The translations under genes and the position numbers were made by a program. Shown here piece after piece: positions 16,487-25,838 of a stretch of DNA of 33,049 bases. This stretch comes from Anaerolineae bacterium (GTDB lineage Bacteria > Chloroflexota > Anaerolineae > B4-G1 > SLSP01). Under the pieces are notes generated by a model. The model was not told where the DNA came from, did not search any database, and saw nothing but the letters and a program-made list of their open reading frames with translations. The stretch spans positions 1 to 33,049 of the forward strand of contig PWVB01000248.1 of the NCBI GenBank assembly GCA_003562365.1. The letters run 5' to 3'. Each line of letters starts with the position of its first letter. Within the stretch, counting starts at the first letter, position 1.

Positions 16487-17644
16487 TCAACCCTTTTTGA
16501 CGCTCTCCAGGTCAGGGAGAGACTCAAACCTGGGCACATCCACAGCGAAGACCTGCCCATACCCCTGAGGATCCGCGGTGTAGATTACCTGGGTACCCTC
16601 GTGGTTGAAACACGGATGCAGGTGCACACGCTGGATGTGGAAGGAGCCACGATGCCAAGCCAGTACCTTGGGTCCCTCAAACTGATCATCCTTGAAGCGC
16701 CAGAGCAACAGGTAAGGATCCTGTGCATCGCCATCCCCCACAACCAAGTCCAGCATATAGCTGTGAAAATGCCAGCAGTGGCCCTCGAAAGGCGCTTCCA
16801 CCTGATTGGCATTATCGTAGCGGATGGCGCCGTAGACCGGTCCCGCTGCCGTCTTACCGTGATAGCCGATGTGCTCGCCATCCTGCAGCCAGTATTCGTG
16901 GCCGATCGCCTCGTCCGGGGCATTGGGCCGGATCTGCCACGTCTTTCCGGTCTCCAGGTCCAACCCCCAGATACGGTTCTCCACCAGGTGCCACGGGCCT
17001 TCATGACAGAAAGTCATGATGTTCGGCAGCTTCGACGAGCAGTTAAGATGGCCCAACCAGTAGTCCTCCTCAAAGACCACCTCCGGCTGACCACCATCGA
17101 TTGGGATCTTGACAATCGTCGAGTGAGGGTGGGCCTCCCAGACCTCCCGGAATCCCACGTAACCGTGCCCCAAATCGATCATAATCTCATCCGACAGGTC
17201 TTTGTGATGCCCGGCACAGATCGTCTGCCCGTCGGCCGTGGGGTTGGAGCTGCCACCCACATATCCCTCAGGCCGCGTGTAGAGCGGGCGCTGCGCCAGT
17301 GTCTCCAGATCCAGTGCCGTCAGAACGCTATTATGGTAGAAGTAGATCTCCTCACGCACTGGATTCTTGCTCAGCCCCCCGATCCGCCCCTGTGCTGGAG
17401 CAAAATCGGTTAGTTGGGTGATCTCACCGCTCCACAAGTCGACCCCAAAGAGATTGGTGCGATTCTCGCGGTCCGAGTAAAAGACAATCTTCCGGCCCTC
17501 ATCATACCAGCACGGATAGGTGAAGTAGAAGTGATTGCTGTGTCCCTTGTAAGCCGTTAGTTGATGAACCGTCGCGCCACTGATGGGATCGGAATAGACA
17601 TCCAACTCCGACTCCCAGCGAGCGCCAACATTCGTCCTAGCCAC
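16487..17644 (-). CDS. ogl: Oligogalacturonate lyase (PL22)
   Basis: 385-aa cytoplasmic beta-propeller lyase that splits digalacturonate and unsaturated digalacturonate by Mn-dependent beta-elimination, giving keto-deoxy-uronate monomers. Signature blocks are GHLNCS 198-203, FCHEGPW 212-218, GHEYW 248-252 and NRIWGLDL 223-230. The metal set of the Yersinia enzyme (one His, then Q-x-x-H-x-H) is intact here as H294, Q338, H341 and H343. H249 sits 45 residues before H294, as the catalytic base does in that enzyme. Length is normal for the family. Start is GTG with GGAGG 6 nt upstream. It follows the exo-lyase gene by 53 bp. Confidence 0.92.
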   Translation of the reverse strand: MARTNVGARWESELDVYSDPISGATVHQLTAYKGHSNHFYFTYPCWYDEGRKIVFYSDRENRTNLFGVDLWSGEITQLTDFAPAQGRIGGLSKNPVREEIYFYHNSVLTALDLETLAQRPLYTRPEGYVGGSSNPTADGQTICAGHHKDLSDEIMIDLGHGYVGFREVWEAHPHSTIVKIPIDGGQPEVVFEEDYWLGHLNCSSKLPNIMTFCHEGPWHLVENRIWGLDLETGKTWQIRPNAPDEAIGHEYWLQDGEHIGYHGKTAAGPVYGAIRYDNANQVEAPFEGHCWHFHSYMLDLVVGDGDAQDPYLLLWRFKDDQFEGPKVLAWHRGSFHIQRVHLHPCFNHEGTQVIYTADPQGYGQVFAVDVPRFESLPDLESVKKG

Positions 17645-17697
17645 AGTGCGCCTCCAGAGTGATGTAATGGATTAGTTGCTCCAACATTGTGCTACGC

Positions 17698-19962
17698 TCA
17701 GTAAGGATACTCGTACCAGTCTAGCAGGCTCAACGGTGTTGCGGCGCCGGCATAGAGCAGGATCGACGTGTACTTGTCAGCGAAGATCCGCCCACCACCC
17801 TCGCCGTCGATAACGGCCCCACTGTCGTCGGCGTATTTCGGGCGCCGACGCACCCCCGTATCCTGATCCATTGCGGCAAACTGGCGGGTCGCGATCTCCA
17901 GATAGCGCTCGTCACCAGTAATACGGAAGGTGTGTGTCAGTGCCTCCAGTAAATGGTAGGTTGGCGACGTGCGCCGCAGCGAAGGCAGCTCCTTATAGTA
18001 GGCGATCCCGTCCGGCCCCATACAGTGTGCCAGCATATCGTCTACGGTTCCGACGATGAGCTGCTTTACGCGCTCGGCCAACTCACCCTGGGGCTCGATG
18101 AGCAGATAGCGGGCAAAGGAGTTGACGGTCAGTGAGATCATAAAGGTCACCCGCGGCATCGTGTGACTGGTGTAGGGGGCCAGCAGCGCGCCGTATTCAT
18201 CAAACCAGTCGAGATACATGCCGACCAACCGCCGCGCCTCCTCACGCCAGCGCTCCTCGCCGGTGCCGATCCACATCCCGACCAGCGCGCGCAGCGCCCA
18301 TCCACCCTCGCGCACCGATGTGGCGCCGGGGGTCTGCATATGGGGACGCGCCAGGTGGCGCAGGATGTTCTCCGCGACCGAACGTGCCGCCGCCAGCGCC
18401 TCGGTGCGCCCGGTAAGGAAATAATAGTCCAGGAAGCCCTCCGTCCATTCATGAGAGGGGGTGACACCGCCGGTGACATGGTAGCGTGTATGGATCTTGA
18501 GGCCTCCGTCGATTAACGGGTCGGGGCTGTAGTGGCAGAAGTCCACATCCAGCCAGTGGCGTGCACTCACCAGCCCTGAATCCAGGACGCGGCGCTGCCC
18601 GGTAAGCGCATAGTAGAGCGCACAGGCATGCGGACGGTCGTATTCGTTGTTGACGAACACGCTGTGCCCCTGCCCGCGTCCCTGGTTAGTGTATCCCGCA
18701 TCCGGCGCATCACCGAAGTGGAACATGCCCAGCGCTTTGGGTCGTCCATCGTGCAACCGGTTCAGGAAAGAGATCAGGCGATCGGGAACCTGTTCGGGGA
18801 AAAAAACCTCCAGCCAGGGATTGTTGTCGCGGAACCAAGCCCGCGACACAGAGGGGCGGTCCGGCAGCTGGAACTGGAGGCTACGGACGCTACTCTCCTC
18901 AAGCGGTGCGTCGGGCCCATGGAAGAGCAGCTGCAGACGATGCGTCTTGGCCATCCCCTGCAGCAGCGGCGCGGGCTCCTCTCCTTCAGGATAGAGTCCG
19001 CAGACGATCCCCTCCTGGGTCACCCGCAGCGCTTTAGGGAAGTTCTGGTGCGCCTGAAAAACGGAGAGAGTCACCCCACCCTGAGCATCCCGCCAGTCCA
19101 CCCAGAAATCGCCGTAAAAACTGTCGATGAAGTGCTCGTTGGCCTGGTAGAGGATCGTCTCAGTATCGATGCCCATCTCCAGCGGTTCGGCGTCTGATTC
19201 CAGGATCGTGGTTCGATAGTAGCCTTGGCCCAGCGCCAGGTGTGGCGGGGCGGGGGCGTCAGACTCGGCAGTGACAGGTGCAAAGGCCAGGGCAAGGCTG
19301 TCCAGCGCCAGCTCCGGCGCGTCCTCTTTGTGAATGAACTGGTGCTCCACCTGCACGTACGGTTTGCCGGCGTAGGCCGTGATGCGCCCCCTGAAGTCCA
19401 GATACCCGCTGCCGTCGGCCTTGCGATGTTGGCCCTCGACAAGAATCACGGCTCTCAGCGGTCCAGCCTCCTCCACAGCGAGCGTCACGGGCCCCGTCGC
19501 CGTGGTAACACGCTGGCCGTCAAATCCAAGCTCGAAGCCGCTGAAAGGGGAAGAGTTCCACAGCGATACGCCCTCCAACACGACATCCCGCAGCGGCAGG
19601 AATCCCTCGTTAGGAACCAGAAACGAGAGCGGGCCCGTATCGACACCGAGGCCGAAGGGCGTCTCCTCAATGCTCACCTGCGCCGGGAGATCGGGAGTCG
19701 GTACGTCCTCGACAATATCGAAGGATAGGATCTTGTCCCGGTTACCGGGCAGGTCCGGCTGCAGATGCAATAAGAGCCACTTGATGGAACCGTCGGGCCA
19801 GGCAGCCAGAACACGGTTCTGACTGGGAACCAGCGCATCATCATCGCGGATGATCAACCGCTCAGGGGCCTCTAACGTGCCGGCCGCAAAGGGAATGCTG
19901 ACACTGACGGGCTCCGCATCGCGATCAAAGCGCGAGATCTTCTCGAAGTTGAGGGTGTTCAT
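17698..19962 (-). CDS. YetA/PcRGLX-type exo-rhamnogalacturonan lyase family protein
   Basis: 754 aa, no signal peptide. The N-terminal block (about residues 18-68) reads VSIPFAAGTL ... LVPSQNRVLAAWPDGSIKWL, the hallmark of the YetA-like family that includes the Penicillium exo-acting rhamnogalacturonan lyase (PL26) and Bacillus subtilis YetA. A beta-rich middle (100-370) is followed by a helical toroid-like C-terminus (380-754). That part contains VNNEYDRPHACALYYALTG 437-455 and a HVTGGVTPSHEWTEGF block near 495-510. The family reaction is beta-elimination removing an unsaturated galacturonosyl-rhamnose unit from rhamnogalacturonan I. In B. subtilis yetA lies beside lplD (GH4), matching the pairing in this operon. 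AAGGA precedes the ATG. Confidence 0.85.
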   Translation of the reverse strand: MNTLNFEKISRFDRDAEPVSVSIPFAAGTLEAPERLIIRDDDALVPSQNRVLAAWPDGSIKWLLLHLQPDLPGNRDKILSFDIVEDVPTPDLPAQVSIEETPFGLGVDTGPLSFLVPNEGFLPLRDVVLEGVSLWNSSPFSGFELGFDGQRVTTATGPVTLAVEEAGPLRAVILVEGQHRKADGSGYLDFRGRITAYAGKPYVQVEHQFIHKEDAPELALDSLALAFAPVTAESDAPAPPHLALGQGYYRTTILESDAEPLEMGIDTETILYQANEHFIDSFYGDFWVDWRDAQGGVTLSVFQAHQNFPKALRVTQEGIVCGLYPEGEEPAPLLQGMAKTHRLQLLFHGPDAPLEESSVRSLQFQLPDRPSVSRAWFRDNNPWLEVFFPEQVPDRLISFLNRLHDGRPKALGMFHFGDAPDAGYTNQGRGQGHSVFVNNEYDRPHACALYYALTGQRRVLDSGLVSARHWLDVDFCHYSPDPLIDGGLKIHTRYHVTGGVTPSHEWTEGFLDYYFLTGRTEALAAARSVAENILRHLARPHMQTPGATSVREGGWALRALVGMWIGTGEERWREEARRLVGMYLDWFDEYGALLAPYTSHTMPRVTFMISLTVNSFARYLLIEPQGELAERVKQLIVGTVDDMLAHCMGPDGIAYYKELPSLRRTSPTYHLLEALTHTFRITGDERYLEIATRQFAAMDQDTGVRRRPKYADDSGAVIDGEGGGRIFADKYTSILLYAGAATPLSLLDWYEYPY

Positions 19963-20025
19963 AGATTGTCCTTGTGATCTCCTAGAGAATACTAGACCGG
20001 GAAGCCAAAGCCCCCCGGTGGATGC

Positions 20026-22656
20026 TTAGCTTGCGTTTTCGGTGAAGTCCAGTCGCATCACTACATCGTCATAGCGGATGTCGATGAGGCCCGCCGGAAA
20101 TTCGGTGACACAGTAGGCGTTGTCGATATGTGTATCCAGCTCGAACGAGATCGGCTCGCCATCGACGAGACAGGAGCCCGTGGGATCCAGGCTCAAAGCA
20201 GCACCACGCAGTGTCGTCCAGCGCACCCCGCTTTCTTCAAAGACGACGGGGAGCGCCAGCACCTGCGCCTGGAATGCAGCAAAATCGCCGTCGGTCGCTG
20301 CGCGGCCCATCTGGCAGCGCCAGACGTTCTGCCGACCTGCCGAGCGCAGTTCTCGATAGGCCGTCTCACCCGTTTGCATCAGTGTTAGCCCCTGCGACGC
20401 AGTAATGGCAAGGTAGCCGTCATCCTTCCGGGCAAAGGCCCACTCATCGCGCAGAACATACTCATCGAAGGCGTGGACCGGGAAGTAGGCGTGAGTGAAG
20501 CCCATCCAGTCATCCTCGGGAAGCTCGTAAAGGGCCACCAGCGCGTCTTCCCACTGAACCACCCGGGGCAGCGCACCGTTGCCGCACCAGAAGTTCTGCG
20601 GATGTGCGTCGTCCAGACTAGCACAGACCGGATGGTTCACGAAGACGGTGGCACCGGGGCCTAAGGTAGCCTGCCAGAGATGTGTCGGGTCGCCACTCTC
20701 TCGCGCATCGTGTGTAGCATCACGCAGCGCGAACGTATCCTGGGCCGCGCAGATCATATAGTCGGGTGTCTTATAAGTGATCGTGCTGACGTCGACCGGG
20801 GCAGCCGCTTCCACAGCAGTGTGGCGTTCTCGGCTCACCAGAACCTCCGGCAGATCGGTGGCGATCGTCTGCAGCATCACCGGAAGCTGATAGTGTTCCA
20901 TCAGCGCCATACTCACCGGCGCATCGATGTGCACGTTGAGGACACCCATTCCGAACACCAGCTTCGCGATACCGGAAGTGCGTTCCAGATAGCCGCCCAG
21001 CAAGCCGCTTGCTGAGGTATATCCACGGCTGGCGCCGAAGACACCCTTAAAGGAGTTAGCGGCCAGCAAGAAGAGCGCCTTATCCAGCAGCACCGTCGCC
21101 GTCTGCCAGACGGGGTCGGCGTCGGCAAGGTCAACCAGATTCGACAGCGCCAGCAGCGTCTCGGCGAAGACGATGTCGGAGTGCCAGGCCTGAAAACCGT
21201 GGGTGCCGCGCGCCCGCATCCAGTCCAGGACGCGCTCCTCCCCCCGCGTCTGGTGCCACGCCCCGTTCTCCCCCGACAGAGCAAAGCTGTCCGACGGGTA
21301 GAGCTGCCCGGCTAACAGCTCACAGGTTGCCATAAGCAACTTCTGGCTCTCCGGCGCGCGATCCGCAACTGTATCGAAACTGGCCCCCAACACCGCCGTT
21401 TTGAGCGTCTTACCTATCTCCGTCGGGAATTGTTCAGCTTCACCGAAGCGGTAAACCATCGCCAGCAGACCGAGTAAGTCTGCATACGTTGAAGGGCCTC
21501 CCTGCGACACTTTGGCGACGGCCTGCTCAATAGCAGTGACATCCACAAACCTCCATAGATCGATGGCCATCTTGGCCAGTTCGGAGAAGATGTTTACCTC
21601 CCGACGCGCTGCGGCCAGCAGGATCTCCTGACGCCGCTCGGGATAGGTGCCGGTAGGAGCTGCCGTGTACTCATTGTTGTCCATTGACCAGAAGGGCACA
21701 GTCCGCGATATCCGCATGTTGCCCTCATAGTACTCTTGCGGACGGGGCATAATCAGCGCCTCCATCGCACCGGTTGGATAGATGTAGGCCGGCTTAATCT
21801 CTGCCTTAGCCTCCCCGGCCGCCGTTCGCTCCGCTTCGCTGTAGACCTTGCCTTCCGGTGTCTGAATGCGGATCGTGAGGGAGATAGAGACCTGCGGCGG
21901 CAATCCGACCTCCGCGGCAGCGGGCCACTCAAACCCGATGGTGTCGCGGCGGGCGAAGACGTACTGCCGCGAGATCGCAGCCTGAAAGACTTCCTCAAGC
22001 AACGCCCGACGGTCGAGTCGTGAGACCAGCGTCGGGAGGGCCACAGCTGGCGAGGGAAGAGCGGCGTTGACAGGGGCCACGCGCAGGGCCATCAGAAAGG
22101 GAATCGGCACAGCACCAAAAGTACCGAAGCGAACCAGGACCTGATTGCGGCCGGTCTGCAGATCGACCTGGAGAACCTGGTGACGGCGGCCGTTGCCCAC
22201 GTGTAGGCTCTGATGGATATGGCGGCCGTTCAGCCACAGATCTGCCGGGCCAGTGGTGGTTAATGTCAGCATCATCGCTTGAGCCTCTGAGCTCTCCAGT
22301 TCGGTGTAGGCCCAGGCCCGAAGGTAGTTCCCCTGGCCTGTGGCGCTGGACAGATCAACGAAATGATCTTCAAGGCAACGCACGTAGCGCCAGCGACCCT
22401 GGTAGTCGCCAATGGTCACGATACCCTCGTTCACCGCCGCCGGCTCAGCTGGCTGATCACCAATCTCGGGCTCAGGGTATGCCAGGGCTTGAGCGATCGC
22501 AAGGCGTGTATCGGGGCCCAGTCGAGTTGCGTCATCCCACTCTGCCGTGGCAGGTGAGTCGGTCAGCGCGTCGACGGGGACGATCTGGGGACCGACCACC
22601 AGCCAGTTATGGACATAGGCATTCTGCAGTTCATAGTTTAAGTAGCCAAGGGACAT
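20026..22656 (-). CDS. Unknown multidomain protein, paralogue with eroded motifs
   Basis: 876 aa, cytoplasmic by lack of signal. Residues 1-200 look like beta-sandwich domains, with a sugar-binding-like block NGRHIHQSLHVGNG near 143-156 and GTFGAVPIPFL at about 178-188. A linker and beta region runs to about 340, then a helical toroid about 345-600 and a beta-rich C-terminus with TYKTPDY, FWCGNGALPR and HAYFPVHAFDEY. It is homologous to the proteins at 12.5-14.4 and 22.7-25.3 kb. The three shared motifs are altered: E-N-H becomes E436-S437-Q438, the E-W-x-S-N-x-Y segment becomes A-W-H-S-D-I-V (490-496), and T-H-G-R becomes S-R-G-Y (543-546). It may be a non-catalytic partner or have a different substrate. 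CTCCTCCTC complement gives a good ribosome-binding site. Confidence 0.75.
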   Translation of the reverse strand: MSLGYLNYELQNAYVHNWLVVGPQIVPVDALTDSPATAEWDDATRLGPDTRLAIAQALAYPEPEIGDQPAEPAAVNEGIVTIGDYQGRWRYVRCLEDHFVDLSSATGQGNYLRAWAYTELESSEAQAMMLTLTTTGPADLWLNGRHIHQSLHVGNGRRHQVLQVDLQTGRNQVLVRFGTFGAVPIPFLMALRVAPVNAALPSPAVALPTLVSRLDRRALLEEVFQAAISRQYVFARRDTIGFEWPAAAEVGLPPQVSISLTIRIQTPEGKVYSEAERTAAGEAKAEIKPAYIYPTGAMEALIMPRPQEYYEGNMRISRTVPFWSMDNNEYTAAPTGTYPERRQEILLAAARREVNIFSELAKMAIDLWRFVDVTAIEQAVAKVSQGGPSTYADLLGLLAMVYRFGEAEQFPTEIGKTLKTAVLGASFDTVADRAPESQKLLMATCELLAGQLYPSDSFALSGENGAWHQTRGEERVLDWMRARGTHGFQAWHSDIVFAETLLALSNLVDLADADPVWQTATVLLDKALFLLAANSFKGVFGASRGYTSASGLLGGYLERTSGIAKLVFGMGVLNVHIDAPVSMALMEHYQLPVMLQTIATDLPEVLVSRERHTAVEAAAPVDVSTITYKTPDYMICAAQDTFALRDATHDARESGDPTHLWQATLGPGATVFVNHPVCASLDDAHPQNFWCGNGALPRVVQWEDALVALYELPEDDWMGFTHAYFPVHAFDEYVLRDEWAFARKDDGYLAITASQGLTLMQTGETAYRELRSAGRQNVWRCQMGRAATDGDFAAFQAQVLALPVVFEESGVRWTTLRGAALSLDPTGSCLVDGEPISFELDTHIDNAYCVTEFPAGLIDIRYDDVVMRLDFTENAS

Positions 22657-22748
22657 CTGGATCGTATCTCCTCCTCTGAAGTGGCCAGCAGCACTGCTTC
22701 AGTCTATGTAAGATTAAGGTGTGTCGTTTCGAATCTCCTCCTACCTCT

Positions 22749-25340
22749 CTATTGATTGAACCACAACTCGTAGGTCTCATCATCATAGCACAGCGTCAGC
22801 TCGCCGGCGCCGAAGTCGGCCTGCGCCCAAGCACTCTCCACCAGAGGGTAGCCGTCGAGCTTCACCGGCTCACCCTCGACCTCCGGGACAACGTCCCACC
22901 CGGTGGTGAATCGCCCAATGGAGGGGGAAACGTAGGTGAGGGCGTCATCCGTCAGACCGATCTCCGCAGCGCTTAAGGCGCGCACAAAAGCATCGAAGGT
23001 GCCCCAGTCCGCCGCACGGCCGCACTCGACCAGCCAGGTGTTGTCCGACGCCGTACAGATCAACTCGCGACCGGCATACTCCCCCTCATCACCGAAGGCC
23101 ATCCCGTGTTGCGAATAGACGCCGATATAACCATCGCCGACCCGGCCGAAGGCCCACTTCTCCTTAATCTCCACCTCGTCAAATCGCGCCGGTTCAAAGA
23201 AGCAGTGTGTCAGCCAGAAGAATTTCCTCAACCAAGTGTGCTCTAGCAACCGCCAGGTCAACGACAGCACGTTCTTAACCTGGATGACTCGCGGCAGAGC
23301 CAGATGTCCCGACCAGTAGTCCGGACGCAGCCCCGACCCCTCACCCGAGGTAAACGGGCAGGACCAGAAGACAACCGCCGGTTGCTCTCCAGATTTCTGT
23401 CCCAACGTTACCTGCGCGACGTGGGAGGAAGACTCCGGCTCGCCCTTACGGTGATCCTGCAGACCAGAAATCATATAGTCGGGCGTACGATAGACGCAGA
23501 AGTTGGCGCTCTGCGCCGATCCTCGCACCAATCCCTGACGCTGGCGTGATTCGATCACAGCCTGATCGTCGTTCGCCATCTTGTGCAGGATCTCCGGCAG
23601 CGCGTAGTCACTGGTCGCCAGCGAGACCGGCGCCATGCCGCTGGTGCCGGCGGTAAGCGCGGCGGTACCATAGAGCAACCAACAGGTCGCCGCCGTCCCC
23701 TCAAAATCCGGGTACTTCAGATTGATGCCGTAACTACGCCCGTGGGTGGTACCGAACACACCGCGATAGGTGTCGGCAGCGAGGTTAAAGAAGATCATAT
23801 CCAGAACGGCTCCCGCCATCTGGCGCAGCTTAGAGTCCTCGTAGATGGCAAAGTCGTGAACGTTGAGCAGGGGAGCAATGTTGACCGGATAGTAAGAGTT
23901 CGAATGCCACTCGTCGAACCCGAAGCGGCCACGTTGGCGCAGCCACTCGGTAATATAGGTGCGCCCCTTGGTTGCGTGGTAGAGGCCGCGCTGCCGGCTG
24001 TTAGTGAACTCCTCCGTCGGGAAGAGCTGCCCCGCCATCCACTCGGCCACGTGAAAGAGCAAACGGTGGTTCTCCGAACCCATATACATCACCGTGTCGC
24101 CCGGCTCGTCCACCCAATACTTGAACCCCAGCACCGTATCCTTCATCATAGCGTGGATCTCTGGACTGAGCAGGGGCCTGTGAGTCCGTTCCCACGCCAT
24201 CATCCGCAGGACGCCCTGGATGACAAAATCCGCGCAGTCCTTGCGAGCCGCGATAAACTCGCACGTCTCTCGAATCGCATTCTCGTCCACCGCCGGTGCG
24301 TCAGCCACACCCGCTTGGTGTAAGGCATAGCGGGCTACCTGGGTCCAGATCGGGCGGCGCTCCTCGTTGGCGGCGTAGTGCAGCAGCACCTGCTGCTTAC
24401 GCGCCTCGTATCGTCCGTATCCGGCCGGCGCGATTCTGGGTGAGGCTCGTTTGAGATCGAAGGTGACATCCGTCATCGACCAGCTGGCGCGCAGAGTGTA
24501 GGCACCATCGGGTAGCGCCTCTGCAGAACACAGCGAGGTCGCGCCGGCGGCGCTCGCCTCAGCCTCCGCCACCACCGCGCCTGCGTCCGAAAGCAGCTGC
24601 AGCAGCACCGCCCCCTGAGGCGCCGACGCCAGCGTCACATCAATGGAATGGTGAGGATAAAAGACATCCCGCGTCAGGCGCAGGCCGCTCACCTCCACCT
24701 CGATCTGGCGCCGACGCTCCTCCGTCATACCTTCCGGCAGCGGGAGGCGTGCCTCGACTTCATCCTCTATCGGCGTCAGGTGCAGTCCCACCCGTGCCAT
24801 TCGGCCTAGGCGGAAGAGCGCTACCGTTAACCGATGGTCGCCATCATCCAAGTCAGCTTCGAACTCATACTGGTAGAGGCCGTCCTGTCGCATCACCGGC
24901 TGCTCGGCGGTGTTAAGAACAAGCTCGCCATTCACGCTGACGATGGCCTGCGACGAGATCTCCGTGGTCAGTCGCCACCGATACGTGCCCGGCTTGGCGG
25001 GACGCACCAACGTGGTTAAAAAGGCAGCGCCCAGATGGTTGGAGATATTGTACTGCCCCCACGAGAGAAAGGGCTCGGGGCGGCGGACCAAGGACCAACA
25101 GGCGGTGTGGCCACGGAAGTCGGCGTGATCCCCCTCGCGGGGGGCAGCGGCTAATACGGGCAGCGCCTGGGCTGCCACCTCCTCCATCACAGTCTTCCCG
25201 ACCGTTGCTCCCGGTCGCTCAAAGAGGGTCAGGCCCTCGACCTGGTCACCCAGATCTTCATAAAAAGGGCCCAGGATCAACCAGGGCCTAAGTGTCTCGC
25301 CGGCAGCGACACGGCGTGGGTCCAAAGTGAGCGTTTGCAT
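22749..25340 (-). CDS. Unknown multidomain protein, full-length paralogue with intact motifs
   Basis: 863 aa, no signal peptide. The N-terminal beta domains (1-300) begin with the WLILGPFYEDL type of sequence (20-30) seen at the start of many sugar-active beta-sandwich modules and contain a binding-domain-like SVNGELVLN (135-143). The toroid (about 310-600) has DCADFVIQGVLRM 368-380, GSENHRLLFH 421-430, FGFDEWHSNSYY 473-484 and GVFGTTHGRSY 527-537. Candidate catalytic groups are E423, H425, E477, N481, H533 and R535. The C-terminal half holds YRTPDY and a beta-rich end. Its ATG directly abuts the TAG of the small membrane protein gene, with AGGAGG 7 nt upstream, so the two are translationally coupled. 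Function unknown; a glycosidase or lyase for rhamnogalacturonan is inferred. Confidence 0.78.
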   Translation of the reverse strand: MQTLTLDPRRVAAGETLRPWLILGPFYEDLGDQVEGLTLFERPGATVGKTVMEEVAAQALPVLAAAPREGDHADFRGHTACWSLVRRPEPFLSWGQYNISNHLGAAFLTTLVRPAKPGTYRWRLTTEISSQAIVSVNGELVLNTAEQPVMRQDGLYQYEFEADLDDGDHRLTVALFRLGRMARVGLHLTPIEDEVEARLPLPEGMTEERRRQIEVEVSGLRLTRDVFYPHHSIDVTLASAPQGAVLLQLLSDAGAVVAEAEASAAGATSLCSAEALPDGAYTLRASWSMTDVTFDLKRASPRIAPAGYGRYEARKQQVLLHYAANEERRPIWTQVARYALHQAGVADAPAVDENAIRETCEFIAARKDCADFVIQGVLRMMAWERTHRPLLSPEIHAMMKDTVLGFKYWVDEPGDTVMYMGSENHRLLFHVAEWMAGQLFPTEEFTNSRQRGLYHATKGRTYITEWLRQRGRFGFDEWHSNSYYPVNIAPLLNVHDFAIYEDSKLRQMAGAVLDMIFFNLAADTYRGVFGTTHGRSYGINLKYPDFEGTAATCWLLYGTAALTAGTSGMAPVSLATSDYALPEILHKMANDDQAVIESRQRQGLVRGSAQSANFCVYRTPDYMISGLQDHRKGEPESSSHVAQVTLGQKSGEQPAVVFWSCPFTSGEGSGLRPDYWSGHLALPRVIQVKNVLSLTWRLLEHTWLRKFFWLTHCFFEPARFDEVEIKEKWAFGRVGDGYIGVYSQHGMAFGDEGEYAGRELICTASDNTWLVECGRAADWGTFDAFVRALSAAEIGLTDDALTYVSPSIGRFTTGWDVVPEVEGEPVKLDGYPLVESAWAQADFGAGELTLCYDDETYELWFNQ

Positions 25341-25814
25341 CTAGCTACCTCCTGTTGGATAGGTCTTGCGTTTTGGACGAGTTATGATTGAGTAAGCAAG
25401 CAACCCTGCCCCAACAACCAACTGGAGGGGCAAGATCACACGGCTCAATGGCCCAATCAGTGATTCTTGGACGACTGACAGGAAAAGATCGGCAGGAAAG
25501 ACGATGAGCAACTGGATGCCGGCGACGTGCGCAAAGCGCCGCAGCGTATCGCGCTCGGGCAGTCCGTCCTGCAGATATCCATAGACGAGAAAGATGAAGA
25601 TCAAGAAGATCAGTCCGGCAATCGGGTAATATAACTGCCCCACGGCCCGAACCCGCCAACGCGGATAGTAGGAGTCACTATCGCCCACGTAGAAGATCGT
25701 GAGCGCAGTCAAAAGAGCCGACTGAATGACGGTCACCATCCAGAAGCCCAGCACCGCGTGGATGGCCCACAGAACAAAGACAAACGCTTGTTCAAGAAGC
25801 TTCTTCACTTTCAT
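25341..25814 (-). CDS. Four-helix small membrane protein of unknown function
   Basis: 157 aa with four hydrophobic segments at about residues 8-42, 62-82, 100-118 and 126-144 and a short basic tail (TRPKRKTYPTGGS). No recognised motif. The frame can start at TTG (25817), but the next codon is ATG (25814) with GAGAGG 4 nt upstream of the TTG, so I use the ATG. It lies 24 bp after the radical SAM gene, and its stop touches the start of the 863-residue gene. The arrangement ties radical SAM protein, membrane protein and unknown enzyme into one unit. Confidence 0.7.
   Translation of the reverse strand: MKVKKLLEQAFVFVLWAIHAVLGFWMVTVIQSALLTALTIFYVGDSDSYYPRWRVRAVGQLYYPIAGLIFLIFIFLVYGYLQDGLPERDTLRRFAHVAGIQLLIVFPADLFLSVVQESLIGPLSRVILPLQLVVGAGLLAYSIITRPKRKTYPTGGS
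25348..25353 (-). promoter_or_regulatory. Ribosome binding site inside the membrane-protein gene
   Basis: AGGAGG on the minus strand, 7 nt before the ATG at 25340 and within the last codons of the upstream gene. It supports the zero-gap TAG-ATG junction and coupled translation. Confidence 0.7.
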
Positions 25815-25838
25815 CAAACCTCTCTCTGCCGAGACAGA

